From Ectobius pallidus (taxonomy: Eukaryota; Arthropoda; Insecta; Blattodea; Ectobiidae), in the NCBI GenBank assembly GCA_964059195.1, contig CAXKWD010000003.1, positions 198,920,174-198,984,173 on the forward strand: 64,000 nucleotides of DNA. The letters are read 5' to 3'. A program made the position numbers and the translations under genes. The notes under the pieces were generated by a model that saw only the letters and a program-made list of their open reading frames with translations, did not search any database and was not told where the DNA came from. Below, in pieces: positions 1-11,177 of this stretch. How positions within the stretch are numbered: the first letter of the stretch is position 1; each line of letters opens with the position of its first letter.

Positions 1-620
1 CTCGACGCTGTAAAAAACCTTGAGGCCTCAAAGCAATCCGGATAATTCGTGATGTGGATAGTTGGAGTTCGGATAATTGGAGTTATATTGTAGTGCCAAT
101 GACATATTTATAAAATTATCACATATTAGTTTTCCTATATCTTTCCTACAAATGGAGAAGAAAGATCAATGCATGTCTGAAATTTAAGAAGATTTCATGG
201 TGACCAGACACATTTTTGTGTTTTATTCCAAAAACTATTGACATAATCGAAAACACCAAGCGCTATTTTGTTAGTGATACCCTGTAGAACTTGCAGTAAA
301 AATTCCAGACTCCTGCGTTAAATCTGCAGAACCCATTTAGTTCTGAATATGTAAAATTACTGTAAAAATAAAAGTATGGGAAAATGTCTTTGCACGATAT
401 TTAAATGAAAAATGTGTACATGCAGCCTCATTAGAAGTATCCAGCCTTACGACTGAGGCTTATAAAAAATTAATCAACTGCAATATTGCTCTTCTTTTTC
501 ATGGATAGTCTTCTGGAGGCAATTTCATTTTGTTAAAAATTACCTTTTTTCACGAATAAGATCTAAACATTTAAAGGGTATAGCCTTTTAAATATCGCAT
601 AATTAGGGAGTCTTAATAGC
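1..620. other. Unassigned AT-rich DNA
   Basis: No open reading frame of note, no tandem repeat and no inverted repeat pair stands out here. It looks like ordinary intergenic or intronic sequence. Confidence 0.5.
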
Positions 621-624
621 TATT

Positions 625-733
625 TATGTATCAAGTACGCAAAATAACGCTTTAGTGGACGAATCTAGTATAGCGGCCGAGGCGAAAGCCGAGGCTGAAA
701 TACTGGATGAGTCCGCTAAAGTTTTTGCGTACG
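625..733. repeat. Short imperfect palindrome with GC-rich centre
   Basis: The arms (about 625-671 and 699-733) are inverted copies sharing GTACGCAAAA, CTTTAG-GGAC and AGTAT blocks. The centre reads CCGAGGCGAAAGCCGAGG, itself a small hairpin. The same kind of GAGGCG-GCCGAG core sits inside the tandem repeat at 15402-16884, so this may be a distant relative or fragment. No TSD was found. Confidence 0.5.
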
Positions 734-1350
734 TGGTGCATACAATATTTTTTAGTAAAAGTTCTATAAATTATATGAAATAAAACAAAAAATACCGTAT
801 AATTAATTATAATGAAAGGCAGTCAGTCATTTCTTTAAGTTATATTGTCATGGCCATCTAGATCATAAAACAATGACCGTACGTAGCAATAACAAATGTG
901 GTAGTATAGATGCATAATATATGAGTCCCTTGTTTGTAAACAATATTGCATACCAACTAGTATTTATGAAAAGCTTGTGAAAATATAAATGATAATACCG
1001 AGGAAATTTCAATCCAAGCCAGAAACATTGAATTGGAGCTGCTACCAGCAACTTCACGGCAGAAATAGGCTATGAGAAGGGATATATTACGGCATTTAAA
1101 TGCTGTTCGTCCATGGTAAGGAATGTTTTTCAAGTGAACCAAGATGTGAAAAGTTGTTGGCTTATATTTGTTGTCATGTGATGTTGTGGGCTACCGTATT
1201 TTGCAAAAAATCCTGGTAAAGTTTCTGATTATCATAAAGAAACGTGTTGGCTTAAATTTGTTGTTTTATGACCAATTATATGCGTAAATCCATGTTAAAG
1301 TTGGTGTGACTGTCAATGCCGTCTGGGTTTTGTTTATAGATTGCCATGAC

Positions 1351-1440
1351 GACTTTAAAGGACAAGGCCGCTAAAATTGCATTTTGAATGCAGTTTGTAT
1401 GCACTTTTATGCAATTTTAGCGGACTTGTCCTTTAAAGTG
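1351..1440. repeat. 90-bp hairpin, 32-bp arms
   Basis: The left arm (1351-1382) and right arm (1409-1440) are inverted copies with about two mismatches and a 26-nt loop. The arms contain CTTTAAAGGACAAG and CCGCTAAAATTGCAT. It would fold into a strong stem as DNA or RNA. It is possibly a tiny MITE or the relic of an inverted duplication; no clear TSD is visible. Confidence 0.75.
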
Positions 1441-1745
1441 CAGCTTTTCGGCATGTTACCAGTCCGATAAGCAGCTGTTTTAGAGAGCGTGTACTAAAAA
1501 AGTTATTTAGGCACTGAAACTTAGCCAATATACAGTATGCAATATGTTACATAGTGTTATTAAATACGAAAAACAAATAAATAATGCTAATTTTGACCAA
1601 AAATTCACCCCTTACCCTCTCAAGTTCAGTTAATTCATCTGGCCACGAGATTTCTAGGCCAATAAATTAGGCTATTTGTACATTAATTTTGTTAGATTTT
1701 TTCTAAATTCGCTAGTAGGATTTTATATACATGTTGAAATGAATC

Positions 1746-2117
1746 ATGTGTGACGCCATCACTACGTGGCTCGAGCATGAAGACGCAAGCCAGCATGATT
1801 GCTGTGGGAACGGCCCATTTGGCCGAATAACGGGATCGCTTGTACGGGAGAAGGCGCTTTCTCAGGGAACCCAATGGAGTGAACAGAACCCTGCCAGGGA
1901 GATTCCAAGAATATTAATACTCCTGACTTATGGAGCAGAAAAGTGGACCAACAACTGCCTACCTCTTCCTCTTAATAAAATTAAACACAATGAACTCCTG
2001 GCTGTGAGAGCCAACTACGCACAGTTAATCCTGAAATGCTACCCGACACTGAAAGGCACACTGTACTGGAATCTCAAGACATTTGATGAATTTGCTTTTT
2101 TTATATATGAAGGTTAA
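1746..2117 (+). other. Unidentified 123-codon ORF, coding status doubtful
   Basis: The frame opens with ATG at 1746 and stays open for 123 codons. The product has no signal peptide, membrane segment or motif I recognise. The second half contains LTYGAEKW, which loosely recalls the LYGAETW stretch of LINE C-termini (compare 24405-24825), but the rest does not follow that family. The local GC content is higher than that of the surroundings. It could be a degraded repeat-derived ORF or chance. Confidence 0.2.
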
Positions 2118-2153
2118 AAGATAGCTTGAATATGTATAAATGTGTATCATGAT

Positions 2154-3107
2154 CATAATTGCTTATTTAAGGGCGATTTGTTTTTGCATTTTTTGCTTTA
2201 TTTTGCATTTTTGGTCATTTTCAAGAGGTAGATCATTTTTGGCAAGTTTTAGGTCTTTTCGGCATTTTAGGTCATTTTCGGCATTTTTATGCCTTTTTCG
2301 GCATTTTAGGTCATGTTTCAGTGGATGTAGAGAGGAGCTTTTCCATGTACAGATAGGGGAAAAAATGCGGACCTACTAAAATATCTAAGTTGCCGATATG
2401 AGCCACTGCGCATGCCTAGCGGCATTCACAGGATAGCAGGGAATGTATTGGAATTTGTTCTACAGCCGACAAATTGTTTGAATTGAGAAATAATTTCACG
2501 TAATTTGCATTGCTTATGAAAGCAAACGTTTCCGTTACATCTCTTACAATTATTTACGTATCACAAGGGTCTGAAATCAGCTGCAAGAGTCGGTCCGCTT
2601 CCCCCCCCCCCCCACCTGTACAAATAGTTACTTCCAGACAACAGACAATAGTTTTTATTTGATAATCTCTGCCAAGTGTTCATAGTTCATTTTAATTTAG
2701 GTTTATTGTAAACACCATAGCAATTTGTCTTGTAGCAATAAATAATTTCTTCTTTCTTCTTTCTTTTTAAATGACACATATTTGCTAGGGGAAATTTGAT
2801 GGGCACGCTAGTCCAGAAAGAATTTGTTTCGGTAGGGGTGTCCAAGTAGTATAAATTTACTTACTTCTTTAGGAACAAAATACGTGTGTTTTATAATGTA
2901 AATATTCATTATATAACGCACCCTTATCCATTAAATTGCCGTCAAGTTGCTTATAGGAATTCATTAGTTTATAAAACTAAATATAAGTGATAATAGTAAA
3001 TTTATTGCTTTTTTATTTTTTGTGATTTTTTAAATTATTTTTAGGTAATAAATACATTTTTATTTAGCATTTTTTCACTTTTTATGGTCACTAAATGCCT
3101 TGCCCTA
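2154..3107. mobile_element. Putative degraded hAT-type element
   Basis: An 8-bp direct repeat ATCATGAT occurs at 2146-2153 and 3108-3115. The interval has the look of the other hAT-derived elements here, with repeated TTTTAGGTCATTTTCGGCATTTT-type units (2205-2315) and a right end close to GCCTTGCCCTA. The left end does not match well as a terminal inverted repeat, so the boundaries are tentative. A C10 run and AT-rich filler lie inside. Confidence 0.35.
2205..2315. repeat. Degenerate tandem repeat, about 15-30 bp units
   Basis: Units built from GGTCATTTTCGG and CATTTTTAGG recur about five times. The hAT copies at 31391-32039 and 34399-35133 have the same style of CCTATTTTAG reiteration. Confidence 0.6.
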
Positions 3108-3115
3108 ATCATGAT

Positions 3116-3787
3116 TTTCGACCTGAAAATAATATTTTCACTTTTATTACTAAATAAATACTTCTCCTTGTATTGGAAAATTAAAATGTTTGCACTCCAT
3201 TATATTTAAAAGTCTCAATCATAGTTTCAAATGTGAAAGTTGTGCCGTGGCAATGATCATTTGTAACTTATGATTTATATGGAAGTTGTATTCCCCAGCA
3301 CAAATTTTATCCTGACAACGTTCAAAAATAGTTATTTATTCTTTTAAAGGCAAACAAAGGAGCATAATATTATTCGGAGAAACTTTAAACCGTATCTGGA
3401 AATTTTAGGGGGAAAATAAACTTATGATTTGTATTAATTAAAATTTATTTTGGAGTCTTGATATTATTTGGGAATCTCTCGATAAATTTTCCGGTGTTGT
3501 ATGGAGTAATATTATAATATGATTTGTATTTATAATTATTTCTTGGTTTGCCCTAATATGATATTTTTAGTTTCGTATATTATTTAACATTGGTTGGGAT
3601 CTTTTTAGGAGGAATAATTGAAATTAGAATACTTTGGTATCATCATCATGAGCGTACTAATAATGTCTGGGCTTGTTCGTAATCGATTGACGTCATGAAA
3701 ATACACAATAACAATGGTTACACAAATAGAAAATGACTGCACCATCAGGAAGTTATCTGACTTGAAGTTTTCATACAAATCTGTTCC
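3116..3787. other. Unassigned AT-rich DNA
   Basis: No gene, repeat pair or TSD was recognised in this stretch. Confidence 0.4.
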
Positions 3788-3790
3788 TAA

Positions 3791-4923
3791 AGGCTAGTGT
3801 CCACATGAGAGCTGAGAGTGCGAGAAACTCTCGAGAGTGCTCTCAGGTGGTGTGTCCACTAGAGAGCGCTAGTCCAATCCTGAGAGTAGCTGAGAGTAAA
3901 ACTCGCGACATTACTCTCAGAACCGTGTCCACTTGAAACAAAATCGCGCGAGTTTTCGTCTCGCATTTACGGACAAGATGGACCCACAACAATGTATTAT
4001 TCGTTGTTAATATTAATGTAGTCATATTATGAGAGCTTGCTGAATGGTTTTAAGTGAATCCATTCATTCCTTTAGAAGAATTTGACAATCTAATATTGTC
4101 AGGATATCGTCAGAACATCATGAAGTATTGGTGAATTCGATAGGCCCACAAATTAACTAGAAAGACATTGAAATGCGATATGAGATTCTTGTTAAATATA
4201 AACTAATTGTGACTGTGCTTTTCTGGCATCAAGCATGTGGTTTTTAATTTATAGTATGTCAAGTCGAGTGGAGTGATCCTATTAAACTGTGAATTTAAGC
4301 TTCGTGCATCTACATGGAGGGATAGGTCTGCTATTTAACCTATTACATAAATGAATGTAATGTAACAATTTTATTGATCAGTTTCCCTTATAAACCTACT
4401 ACATTTTTTTCATAGTGAACATACGAATATTAAACGATATTATATTTCCTTACCATCCAGTATTATTAGTTTTAGAATTCGTTTCTAGAAAATATAAATA
4501 AATATTGAAGGCAAATTAAATAACTGAATATTTAGGGCCTATGTACAATTAATTAAAAATCAATATTTTGTAATTACTGTATAAATACATAAAATTGTAC
4601 ACATACATTAAATATAATATTACATATTATGTATAGGCCCTAAAATCGACAAATGAAATTTCTTTATATCAGTTTTATCATAGGCCTATGGCTTTGTGGG
4701 CGTAATATAGGCTATACATTATCCACTCTCAGAGAACTCTCAGCTATACGAAACAGATTGGTATAGTGCGAGCTGCTCTCGGAGATTGATTGCAAAGGCG
4801 TGTCCACCTGCGAGTTGACTCTCTGAATGTCACTCTCCACTACCTCTCAGACGCGTGTCCAAATACCGAAATGCAACTCTCGAGAGTTTCTCGCACTCTC
4901 ATCTCTCATATGGACACTAGCCT
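3791..4923. mobile_element. PIF/Harbinger-like non-autonomous element, TAA TSD
   Basis: The terminal inverted repeats begin AGGCTAGTGTCCA and run about 50 bp at both ends (3791 onward and back from 4923), including the shared block GAGAAACTCTCGAGAGT. They are flanked by TAA at 3788-3790 and 4924-4926, the 3-bp TWA duplication typical of PIF/Harbinger. Both subterminal regions are crowded with CTCTCAG/CTGAGAG motifs, plausible transposase-binding sites. Only a ten-codon start (MDPQQ...) is open near 3978, so no transposase remains. The superfamily is inferred from TSD length and sequence. Confidence 0.75.
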
Positions 4924-5084
4924 TAATAATTCAATTCGGCTAAGATGCGATGTTAGGCCTATTGCCTCGCTAAATTCAGCCTTTGTGGTTATAAACATGA
5001 ACTCGGATTTGAAGGTTTTAACCTATTTTTTCCCTAGCTTCCTAATTAGAACATTTTAACTTATTTTTCCGTTTCTTACACCTA

Positions 5085-5590
5085 GCTTCCGAATATGTGA
5101 ATCTTATAGAACCTAAAAAGGGCTAAATCGGACTCAAGAGCCTAAAAGGGGCCATAGAGGACTTTTTCTGAAAAATAGGGGCTAAAGAGAACTTTTGCTG
5201 AAAAACCAGGGGCTAAAGAGGACTTTTTTTTTCAGAAAAACACTATTTTTAAATCAATTTTCGAATTAATGTAAAGGTAATTAAATATGTGAAAAAGACG
5301 TAATAAAAATAAATTTATAGAACGCACTGAAATTAACAATGTATATGCCACTATGTCCCTTGTCTTTGTAACTCGCTTTGAAATCTGCAAGTAATCCATT
5401 GTCTTTTCAACTTTTAAATAGCAAGTTGCCAACCGACGACAGAGAAGTGTAGGAGGGTCTGTGTCAAAATTATAATACAATTTTCGGTGTTAATATTAGT
5501 GTTTTAGTAATTCGGCTAAAATCGTTTGTTTAAAACCTAAAAAGGGCTATTCCACGAAAATAAAAGCCTAAAAATCCGGGCCCTACTTAT
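5085..5590. repeat. hAT-like repeat fragment with reiterated CTAAA-GAGG units
   Basis: Units such as GGGCTAAAGAGGACTTTT and AACCTAAAAAGGGCTA recur, and the right end reads CCTAAAAATCCGGGCCCTA. This resembles the right terminus of the TAGACCTGGGATTTTA elements at 31391 and 34399. No matching left terminus or TSD was found, so it is probably a truncated copy. Confidence 0.4.
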
Positions 5591-5599
5591 AACATTGAA

Positions 5600-6702
5600 A
5601 ATGTCTTAGCAGCGGTTTCATTATTTATTTTTCATCATTTCTTATTTTTAACTTTATTTTCATTATTTCTAGTTTCTGATCTGAATAACTATAACTACCA
5701 TACAAACAGCTATTTAGTTTTTCTTGTGATACCCTTCGGAGCTCAGATGCGAGCTTTCCCGGATTATTACGAGTGTTACCATGGAAACACATTTTCATTT
5801 AACCCATTTGGACCCAATGTCATATGAATAGGATACAGAACAGTAATTAATAATCACATCTTAGGATGTAGGCTATATTCACTCGGATTTGTTAAAAAAT
5901 CACGTTCAGCACACTTCATCAGGCTTTACTGAACACACTTTAATAACAATATCATTGTTCATTTGTTACTTTTCCGCCAAATCTCCGTTATTGAAGGCAA
6001 ATCACATCATGCTGGGAGATAAGTGTTAATTATGACTTACTGAGTGATGATATAAATTGTACATTACATATTATTGCTCTGTGTATGTGTTAAGTATTCC
6101 ATTTAGATTTACTGTGAAGTTATAAACCGCCCTATAGCCATAAGAAGTGGGTTATGTCAGGCCTATGCTGTCATATCCATAGGACATTGGGACTAAATAC
6201 CCTTATATATTTTCTGGTTTTCCCTTTCATGCATTATTCTTTGATTTCATTGAATCAAACACTTGTTCTTGCTGCATCCTACAGCTCAAACGGAATGCTA
6301 TTAAATATAATCCTTCAGTTCCTTATGATGCTAGTGATGACGAAAATATTGCCGATAATCTAATGAAAATTCTTTAACATTACAGTAGCAGAACTTATGA
6401 TATAGAATGCACGAATTATTGAACATAATTTTGAATATCTTGATGCAGAATGTGGAATGCAGCGCCGGTTTAAGGGTGCCAAAACCAACGTTTAAATCAC
6501 AGCCTGCGTTAAATCATACAAATAAAAAAATGGAGTGATCTTTTTAATTTCCTAAAGGGAGATTATGAGAAAAACATCCGTGGGGACAATGGTATTTTCT
6601 ATTGTCCACGAAATGCTCCAATTCTTATTGATTGGAACTTGCAAGAAAGTATATAGGCTAAGATTGATGAAATTGGGTAACATTTTATGTTGATAGACTA
6701 TC
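5600..6702. other. Unassigned DNA
   Basis: Short ORFs here (for example 6154-6363) resemble no family I know and have no supporting context. Nothing repeat-like was recognised. Confidence 0.4.
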
Positions 6703-6710
6703 CCATAAAC

Positions 6711-7242
6711 CAGCGGTTCCCAACCGGTGGGTCGCGACCCATTAGTGGGTCGCGGAAGGGTTACAGGTGGGTCGCGACTGGATCCTAAAACTATCAGAAA
6801 CCATCGCATAAACCATCAGAAAAGATAAGAGAAATCTAAATAAATCAAATTGTGTTTTGATTGTTTTCTTGGTTCTTTGTGTACTTTTATAATTGTAGTT
6901 TTTATCTTCACCTAGGAACACTTGTTAGTGAGTATGAAACCACTTGTTGCATATATTACAAACATACATCTATTGTTAAATAAATAAGTGTTTTGCTATA
7001 AAGTGCTTATATTTTGTCAACCATTTTCAAATCAGAACACAAATTGTTTATCAATAATTAATCTGTATTTTCAAAAAAGCATTTATAAGCTTATATATAT
7101 ATTTGCAATATTTGATGGTAAATTATATATACATAAGGGAGGGATACAAATAAGGTTTTTTACTCCACCATGGACCGATGGACCGTGGAGGTATTCCTAT
7201 AAGGAAAAGTGGGTCGCCAGCTGAAAAGGTTGGGAACCACTG
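6711..7242. mobile_element. hAT (Charlie-type ends) MITE, perfect 8-bp TSD
   Basis: The ends read CAGCGGTTCCCAACC and GGTTGGGAACCACTG, the classic hAT terminal type. The 8-bp duplication CCATAAAC flanks it exactly at 6703-6710 and 7243-7250. The 532-bp body has no transposase. Near the left end is a reiterated GGGTCGCGAC motif, and near the right end a CCATGGACC/GGACCGTGG palindrome. An inverted relative with its own TSD lies at 40205-40610. Confidence 0.93.
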
Positions 7243-7310
7243 CCATAAACAATTAGTATTATTTTGAAAAATCTGTTGTTTGTATTATCAAACAAATAAT
7301 TTATGCTTTC

Positions 7311-7510
7311 GAAGTAAAACTTCTTTAGCGGAGATAGGGGTAAATCGGGAAATTGTGTCACGCTAAAACCGTCACGAAATTAGTGTCACACTCAAAACCG
7401 TCACGAAATTACTAGAATGTTTCGGAGCGGACTGCACAGAAAACAATCAACTCAATGATAAGGTGTAATCAAAGGAAATTTTTCTTACCTAGTACGAGGA
7501 CCTGCAAATG

Positions 7511-7548
<38 letters not shown>

Positions 7549-7563
7549 TGTAGTAGTAATAAC

Positions 7564-7598
<35 letters not shown>

Positions 7599-8040
7599 CT
7601 TGCTCAATGGCAATAGGCAATTCCTAAGCAATCTAAAGGTATATTATCTATTTTATGGAACCCGGAGGTTCATTACCGCGCTTAAAAAATCCAAACAATA
7701 AAAAAATCAAAGATCCAAAATTTAAAAAATTCAAAATTCGAAAATTAAAAAATCAAAGATCCAAAATTAAAAAATTAAAAAATCGAAGATCCAAAATTTA
7801 AAAAATTAAAAAATACAAAATTAAAAAATAAGAAATCCAAAATTAAAAATCCAAATACCCAAAATTTAAAAAATAAAAAAGGCAAAATTAAAAAATACAA
7901 AATCCAAAATTTAACAAGTCCAAAAACCCAATATTAAAAAGTCCAATAATGCAAAATTGAAAAAATCCAATAATCAAAAATTGAAAAATTAAAATTAAAA
8001 CAAGTTTTACTTCTGTCGCGTGGCGTTCCACGCACAATTT
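7311..8040 (+). mobile_element. AT-rich element with terminal hairpin, copy 1
   Basis: The left end GAAGTAAAACTT (7311) reappears inverted at 8002-8013. It is followed by CTGTCGC and a perfect hairpin GCGTGG-CGTT-CCACGC (8018-8033). Behind the left end are two CCGTCACGAAATTA units. The middle is a GTA/AAT microsatellite and a long AAAATTYAAAAAATCC-type minisatellite. Inverted copies lie at 36510-37057 and 45915-46532, so this is a real family. The conserved hairpin near one end recalls Helitron tails, but no CTRR end is evident, so I leave it unclassified. Confidence 0.75.
7510..7595. repeat. (GTA)n then (AAT)n microsatellites
   Basis: About 16 GTA units run directly into about 11 AAT units, inside the AT-rich element. 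Confidence 0.95.
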
Positions 8041-8344
8041 GTTTTCTTACATTCCTATTAGGTAATCCAATACCAACTGGTCCAATAGTGACTAAGAATA
8101 GAAATAGTCAAGTCTGACACTTGATCGCATTTTTTCTATAGCCATTTAGTACTATTTTCTGTTGTAACATAACTGATATTGAGTACAGCTAGGGATGGTG
8201 TTTGCGTTATCTTAGATAAAATATAAATTAACTTTGTAAATTTGGTAGGAATGGTACGTTGGATAGTTACTTGTTTAAGCAGCAGTACTACCACCTTATG
8301 ATCCCGATGTCCTATTAATAGGACGATTTTTCATTTTTCGGTTT

Positions 8345-8686
8345 TTGTGTTCTAATATGACTCATATTTCTCTTCTTTATGAAATCCTCCAATCCTCAAC
8401 TCCCCATTACCTGACTAATCGTATTCAGTATTTATCTTCAAATCACTCACTAAATACCAGATCACAACATGACTCTCTACTTTCAATACCTATTCATAGA
8501 ACATCCATATATTCCTGGTCTTTTACTGTAACTTCTGCACGTTCCTGGAATCTCCTTCCCTCCAGCATCAGGGTCTGCTGTACGCTGTCAACATTTAAAA
8601 CTAGGATAATTGAATGTCTATTCAAAAAACGTTATTTTTTTTTAGGTATAAAACATTTGATTTTTATTGTTTCTTGTATATTGTAG
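8345..8686 (+). pseudogene. C-terminal fragment of a non-LTR retrotransposon ORF2
   Basis: The frame contains LNTRSQHDSLLSIPIHRT, then YSWSFTVTSARSWNLLPSSI and a final FKTRIIECLF. This order (RTS..Y..SF.V...R.WN.LP..I......F) is the C-terminal tail common in Jockey/CR1/RTE-X-type LINEs. The reverse transcriptase part is missing upstream, so the copy is 5' truncated. The matching 3' UTR continues to 8784 and resumes at 9589 after a foldback insertion. Confidence 0.75.
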
Positions 8687-8786
8687 GTCTAAGTTAAGTT
8701 ACTTCTTTTCCTAGTGTAACACATTTTGCTAAAATAGTTTAATTTTATGTAACAGACTCAATTAACTAACTAGTGTATTCTTACTA

Positions 8787-9586
8787 CAGTGTGTCCCACG
8801 CAAGAGTTGGCCAATGACGCGGGTTCCTGCGGCGGGTTCCCGAGCGATCGGGTGAAATATCTACGCTAATAAAGCCGCTAATGGCGTTATGATTCAGGTT
8901 CTCACATTTACTGTTAAAATTACAATGAAAATAACCACATACCTCATCACAAGAGGTGTTAGAAATGTTCTCCTCTTGCATCCAGACAATACTGGCACCT
9001 TTTTAGGAAATTTTCTTTCACGTGCATAAGTTCAGCTTCCGAGACAGAGTTCATTTCTCTTGTGATAGGCCTGTGGGATATTGTGTATTGTCTTTGCCTG
9101 ATAAATCACATGAGGTTTTCTTTGTGAGAACCTTAATCATTACCATCAGGGGGCTTTATTAGCGTAGATATTTCACCCGTTTCCTGTGCAATGTACGGGA
9201 AGTTGACCTATACACTTTATTTTTCAAGTTTCCCCATGAATAATATTCACATACTGTTAGAAGAACTTAAAGACAATATCACATAGGCCTATCACAACAG
9301 AAATTAACTCTGTCTCGGAAGCTGAACTTATGCGCGTGAAAGAAAATTTCTTAAAAAGGTTCCAGTGTTTTGTGGATGCAAGAGGAGGACATTTCCAACA
9401 TCTCTTATGATGAGTTATGTGGTTATTTTCATTGTATTTCCAACTGTAAATGTGAGAACCTGAATCATAACGCCATTAGCGGCTTTATTAGCGTAGATAT
9501 TTCACCCGCTCGCTCGGGAGTTAGAGCTGTAGTCGGCGCGAAGCAGAAACCCGCATGATTGGCCAACTCTTGCGTGGGACACACTG
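8787..9586. mobile_element. Foldback Tc1/mariner-derived element, about 380-bp arms
   Basis: The ends read CAGTGTGTCCCACGCAAG and its inverse, flanked by TA at 8785-8786 and 9587-9588, as in Tc1/mariner. The whole left arm (8787 to about 9100) is an inverted copy of the right arm (about 9270-9586). Each arm encodes the same transposase tail, best seen on + near 9320-9410: VSEAELMRVKENFLKR, then VDARGGHFQHLL and stop. It is therefore made of two 3' ends joined head to head with no catalytic domain. A third, single-arm copy lies at 54440-54850. Confidence 0.88.
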
Positions 9587-9719
9587 TAGTTATAGAACTG
9601 TGTTAGTGTATTCGTTTGTTCCTTTTATCTGTCTCTGATTGCGTGTAAGAGAAGTCCTTAAGGCCTTAACTCTGCCAGATTAAATAAAGATTTATTATTA
9701 TAATGAAATTTATCTACAT

Positions 9720-10030
9720 ATAGATCATTTTGAATGCTTTCATCACATTGTGGTCTGATTTCTCACGTGAGTAGAATGCCTTTATGAATCATAAAGCTCG
9801 GAATGCGATGTGGTGACATTGGGGGTTGTTGTGCTCACTGCTGCGGCTATTCTTGTGCCCGCAGTCTGCTTTCCACTCCATTTGCATGGGACCTCGCCAT
9901 TCCCAAACCGGGGACCGCGGGCCCGGATTTCAATCACATAATATACTTCTAAGATTACATGGAAAAGATGGCGTTAGGACTTAAAATGGAATAAAACTTA
10001 CATAAAAATGATACACTGCCAATGAAAAAC
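9720..10030. other. Unassigned DNA
   Basis: No gene or repeat was recognised. The stretch around 9830-9930 is more GC-rich than its surroundings. Confidence 0.35.
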
Positions 10031-10890
10031 TGAAATGGAGGATGGAATGTTAACCGTAAACGTAACGTAAAATTAAAAGTTTGGGGCCATGTTTTTCAAA
10101 GGGACCATTCAAATGCATCACGTAATCTTGAAACTTAAACGTAAAATTAAACTTTAACCTAGAACCTTGCAAACTCCAAACTTTCATGTTAGATTTATGC
10201 GAAAAATAACGCTACAACCAATCAAAGCTGTCGAAGTCCACAGAACAGGAGACGTAAGTGGAAGTAGCCAAGAGATGGCGTCGATGAATGAGAAACTCCT
10301 AACGTTGTATCCTATCCTTGTCTGAGTGATAAAAGCAATCCATTATACAAAGATGCGGTATTGAAGGAAAATATATGGACATTATAATATTATAGGATAA
10401 AAAATCCTCTGACACTGGGATTTGAACCCAGGACCTTTGGCTTAGCTTAGCTCTGTTGGTAGAGCATTGGCACGGATAGCCAAAGGTCTTGGGTTCAAAT
10501 CCCAGTGTCAGAGGAATTTTTCTCCTATAATATTATCATGTAATGTTCAACACAGACAATAGTCTGTGGATCATGAATGCATATGCATATATCTATACGA
10601 AAATTAGTTTCCCAAGAAATGAACTACAGTAGTATATACAGCCATATAAGTTAATATTCTTTTAATTTGTATATGTCCGCATACACTTGTATAATTTCTC
10701 ATTTTAAAGGTCTACACGTGTTTAATAGAAACATGAAAATATTTTCGTCTGCGGCAGTCATTTTATCAGCTGTTCACGTTCTCATTTCTGATTGGTTAAG
10801 TTTTCATTGCGAATGCTCAATGCCGTGCTTAAGTTTGTATTACGTTTTACGTTCTTAAGTTTATGGTTAATTTTCTATCTGCATTGCCCA
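10031..10890 (-). mobile_element. Long-TIR element, copy 1 (inverted, interrupted)
   Basis: This is an inverted copy of 11178-11808, recognisable from the CCGTAAACGTAACGTAAA block (10052) through to TTTCTATCTGCATTGCCCA (10890). The outer left 20 bp are diverged. TTA follows the right end at 10891-10893. A separate segment (about 10378-10603) carrying a half-tRNA hairpin has been inserted relative to copy 2. Confidence 0.8.
10378..10603. repeat. Insertion carrying an inverted duplication of a tRNA 3' half
   Basis: The arms 10386-10443 and 10478-10537 are inverted copies of about 58 bp. The right side reads like a tRNA body on +: D-stem GCTC-GAGC, anticodon-like stem TTGGC-GCCAA with loop ACGGATA, and T-arm TTGGG-TTCAAAT-CCCAG. 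The acceptor strands do not pair and position 33 is C rather than T, so it is not a working tRNA gene. The left arm repeats the T-arm/acceptor half in inverse. Small palindromes (ACAGACAATAGTCTGT, ATGCATATGCAT) follow. The segment is absent from the sister element at 11178-11808. Confidence 0.75.
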
Positions 10891-10893
10891 TTA

Positions 10894-11174
10894 CAGTAGG
10901 ACCCTCACACACTCTTTTCTATGTATAGACAACAACAGGAAAGATAACTTACTGTACACCCAATCCAAGTTCGAACAGTATTTATGCAGGGGAAGGATTG
11001 CCAGGAATCCGATACCTGTAAGCCACACCATAATAAAGTTTTAGCGTCAATTTTACTACCATTAGTTAAATTACATGTAATAAAATCAGTTTTTATTTCT
11101 GGATGTTTGTCAAATATTCTAACTTACTCATGTTATAAGAATGTTTTGTTATTTAGTGCCAGAATTGTACTGTC
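10894..11174. other. Spacer between the two long-TIR copies
   Basis: Nothing was recognised in these 281 bases. Confidence 0.4.
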
Positions 11175-11177
11175 TAA

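Larger units (their letters stand above)
8345..9716 (+). mobile_element. 5'-truncated LINE with 3' UTR split by a later insertion
   Basis: The coding tail (8345-8686) is followed by 3' UTR. The UTR is interrupted by the TA-flanked element 8787-9586 and then ends with AGGCCTTAACTCTGCCAG, an ATTAAATAAA-type sequence and a short TTA-rich tail near 9716. The same UTR end recurs at 14690-15075 and 24170-24410, so it is a family 3' terminus. Confidence 0.7.

Noticed and set aside
1746..2117. Host exon
   Set aside because: The ORF is moderately long but has no recognisable domain, no convincing splice context and no neighbouring exon.
7660..8000. Regularly repeated AAAATTTAAAAAATCC-like units resembling a CRISPR-like array
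   Set aside because: The units are degenerate and contiguous with no unique spacers. This is a minisatellite within a dispersed element in a eukaryotic genome.
10444..10516. Possible functional tRNA gene
   Set aside because: D, anticodon and T arms can be drawn, but the acceptor strands do not pair, the base before the putative anticodon GGA is C instead of T, and the sequence is part of an inverted repeat.
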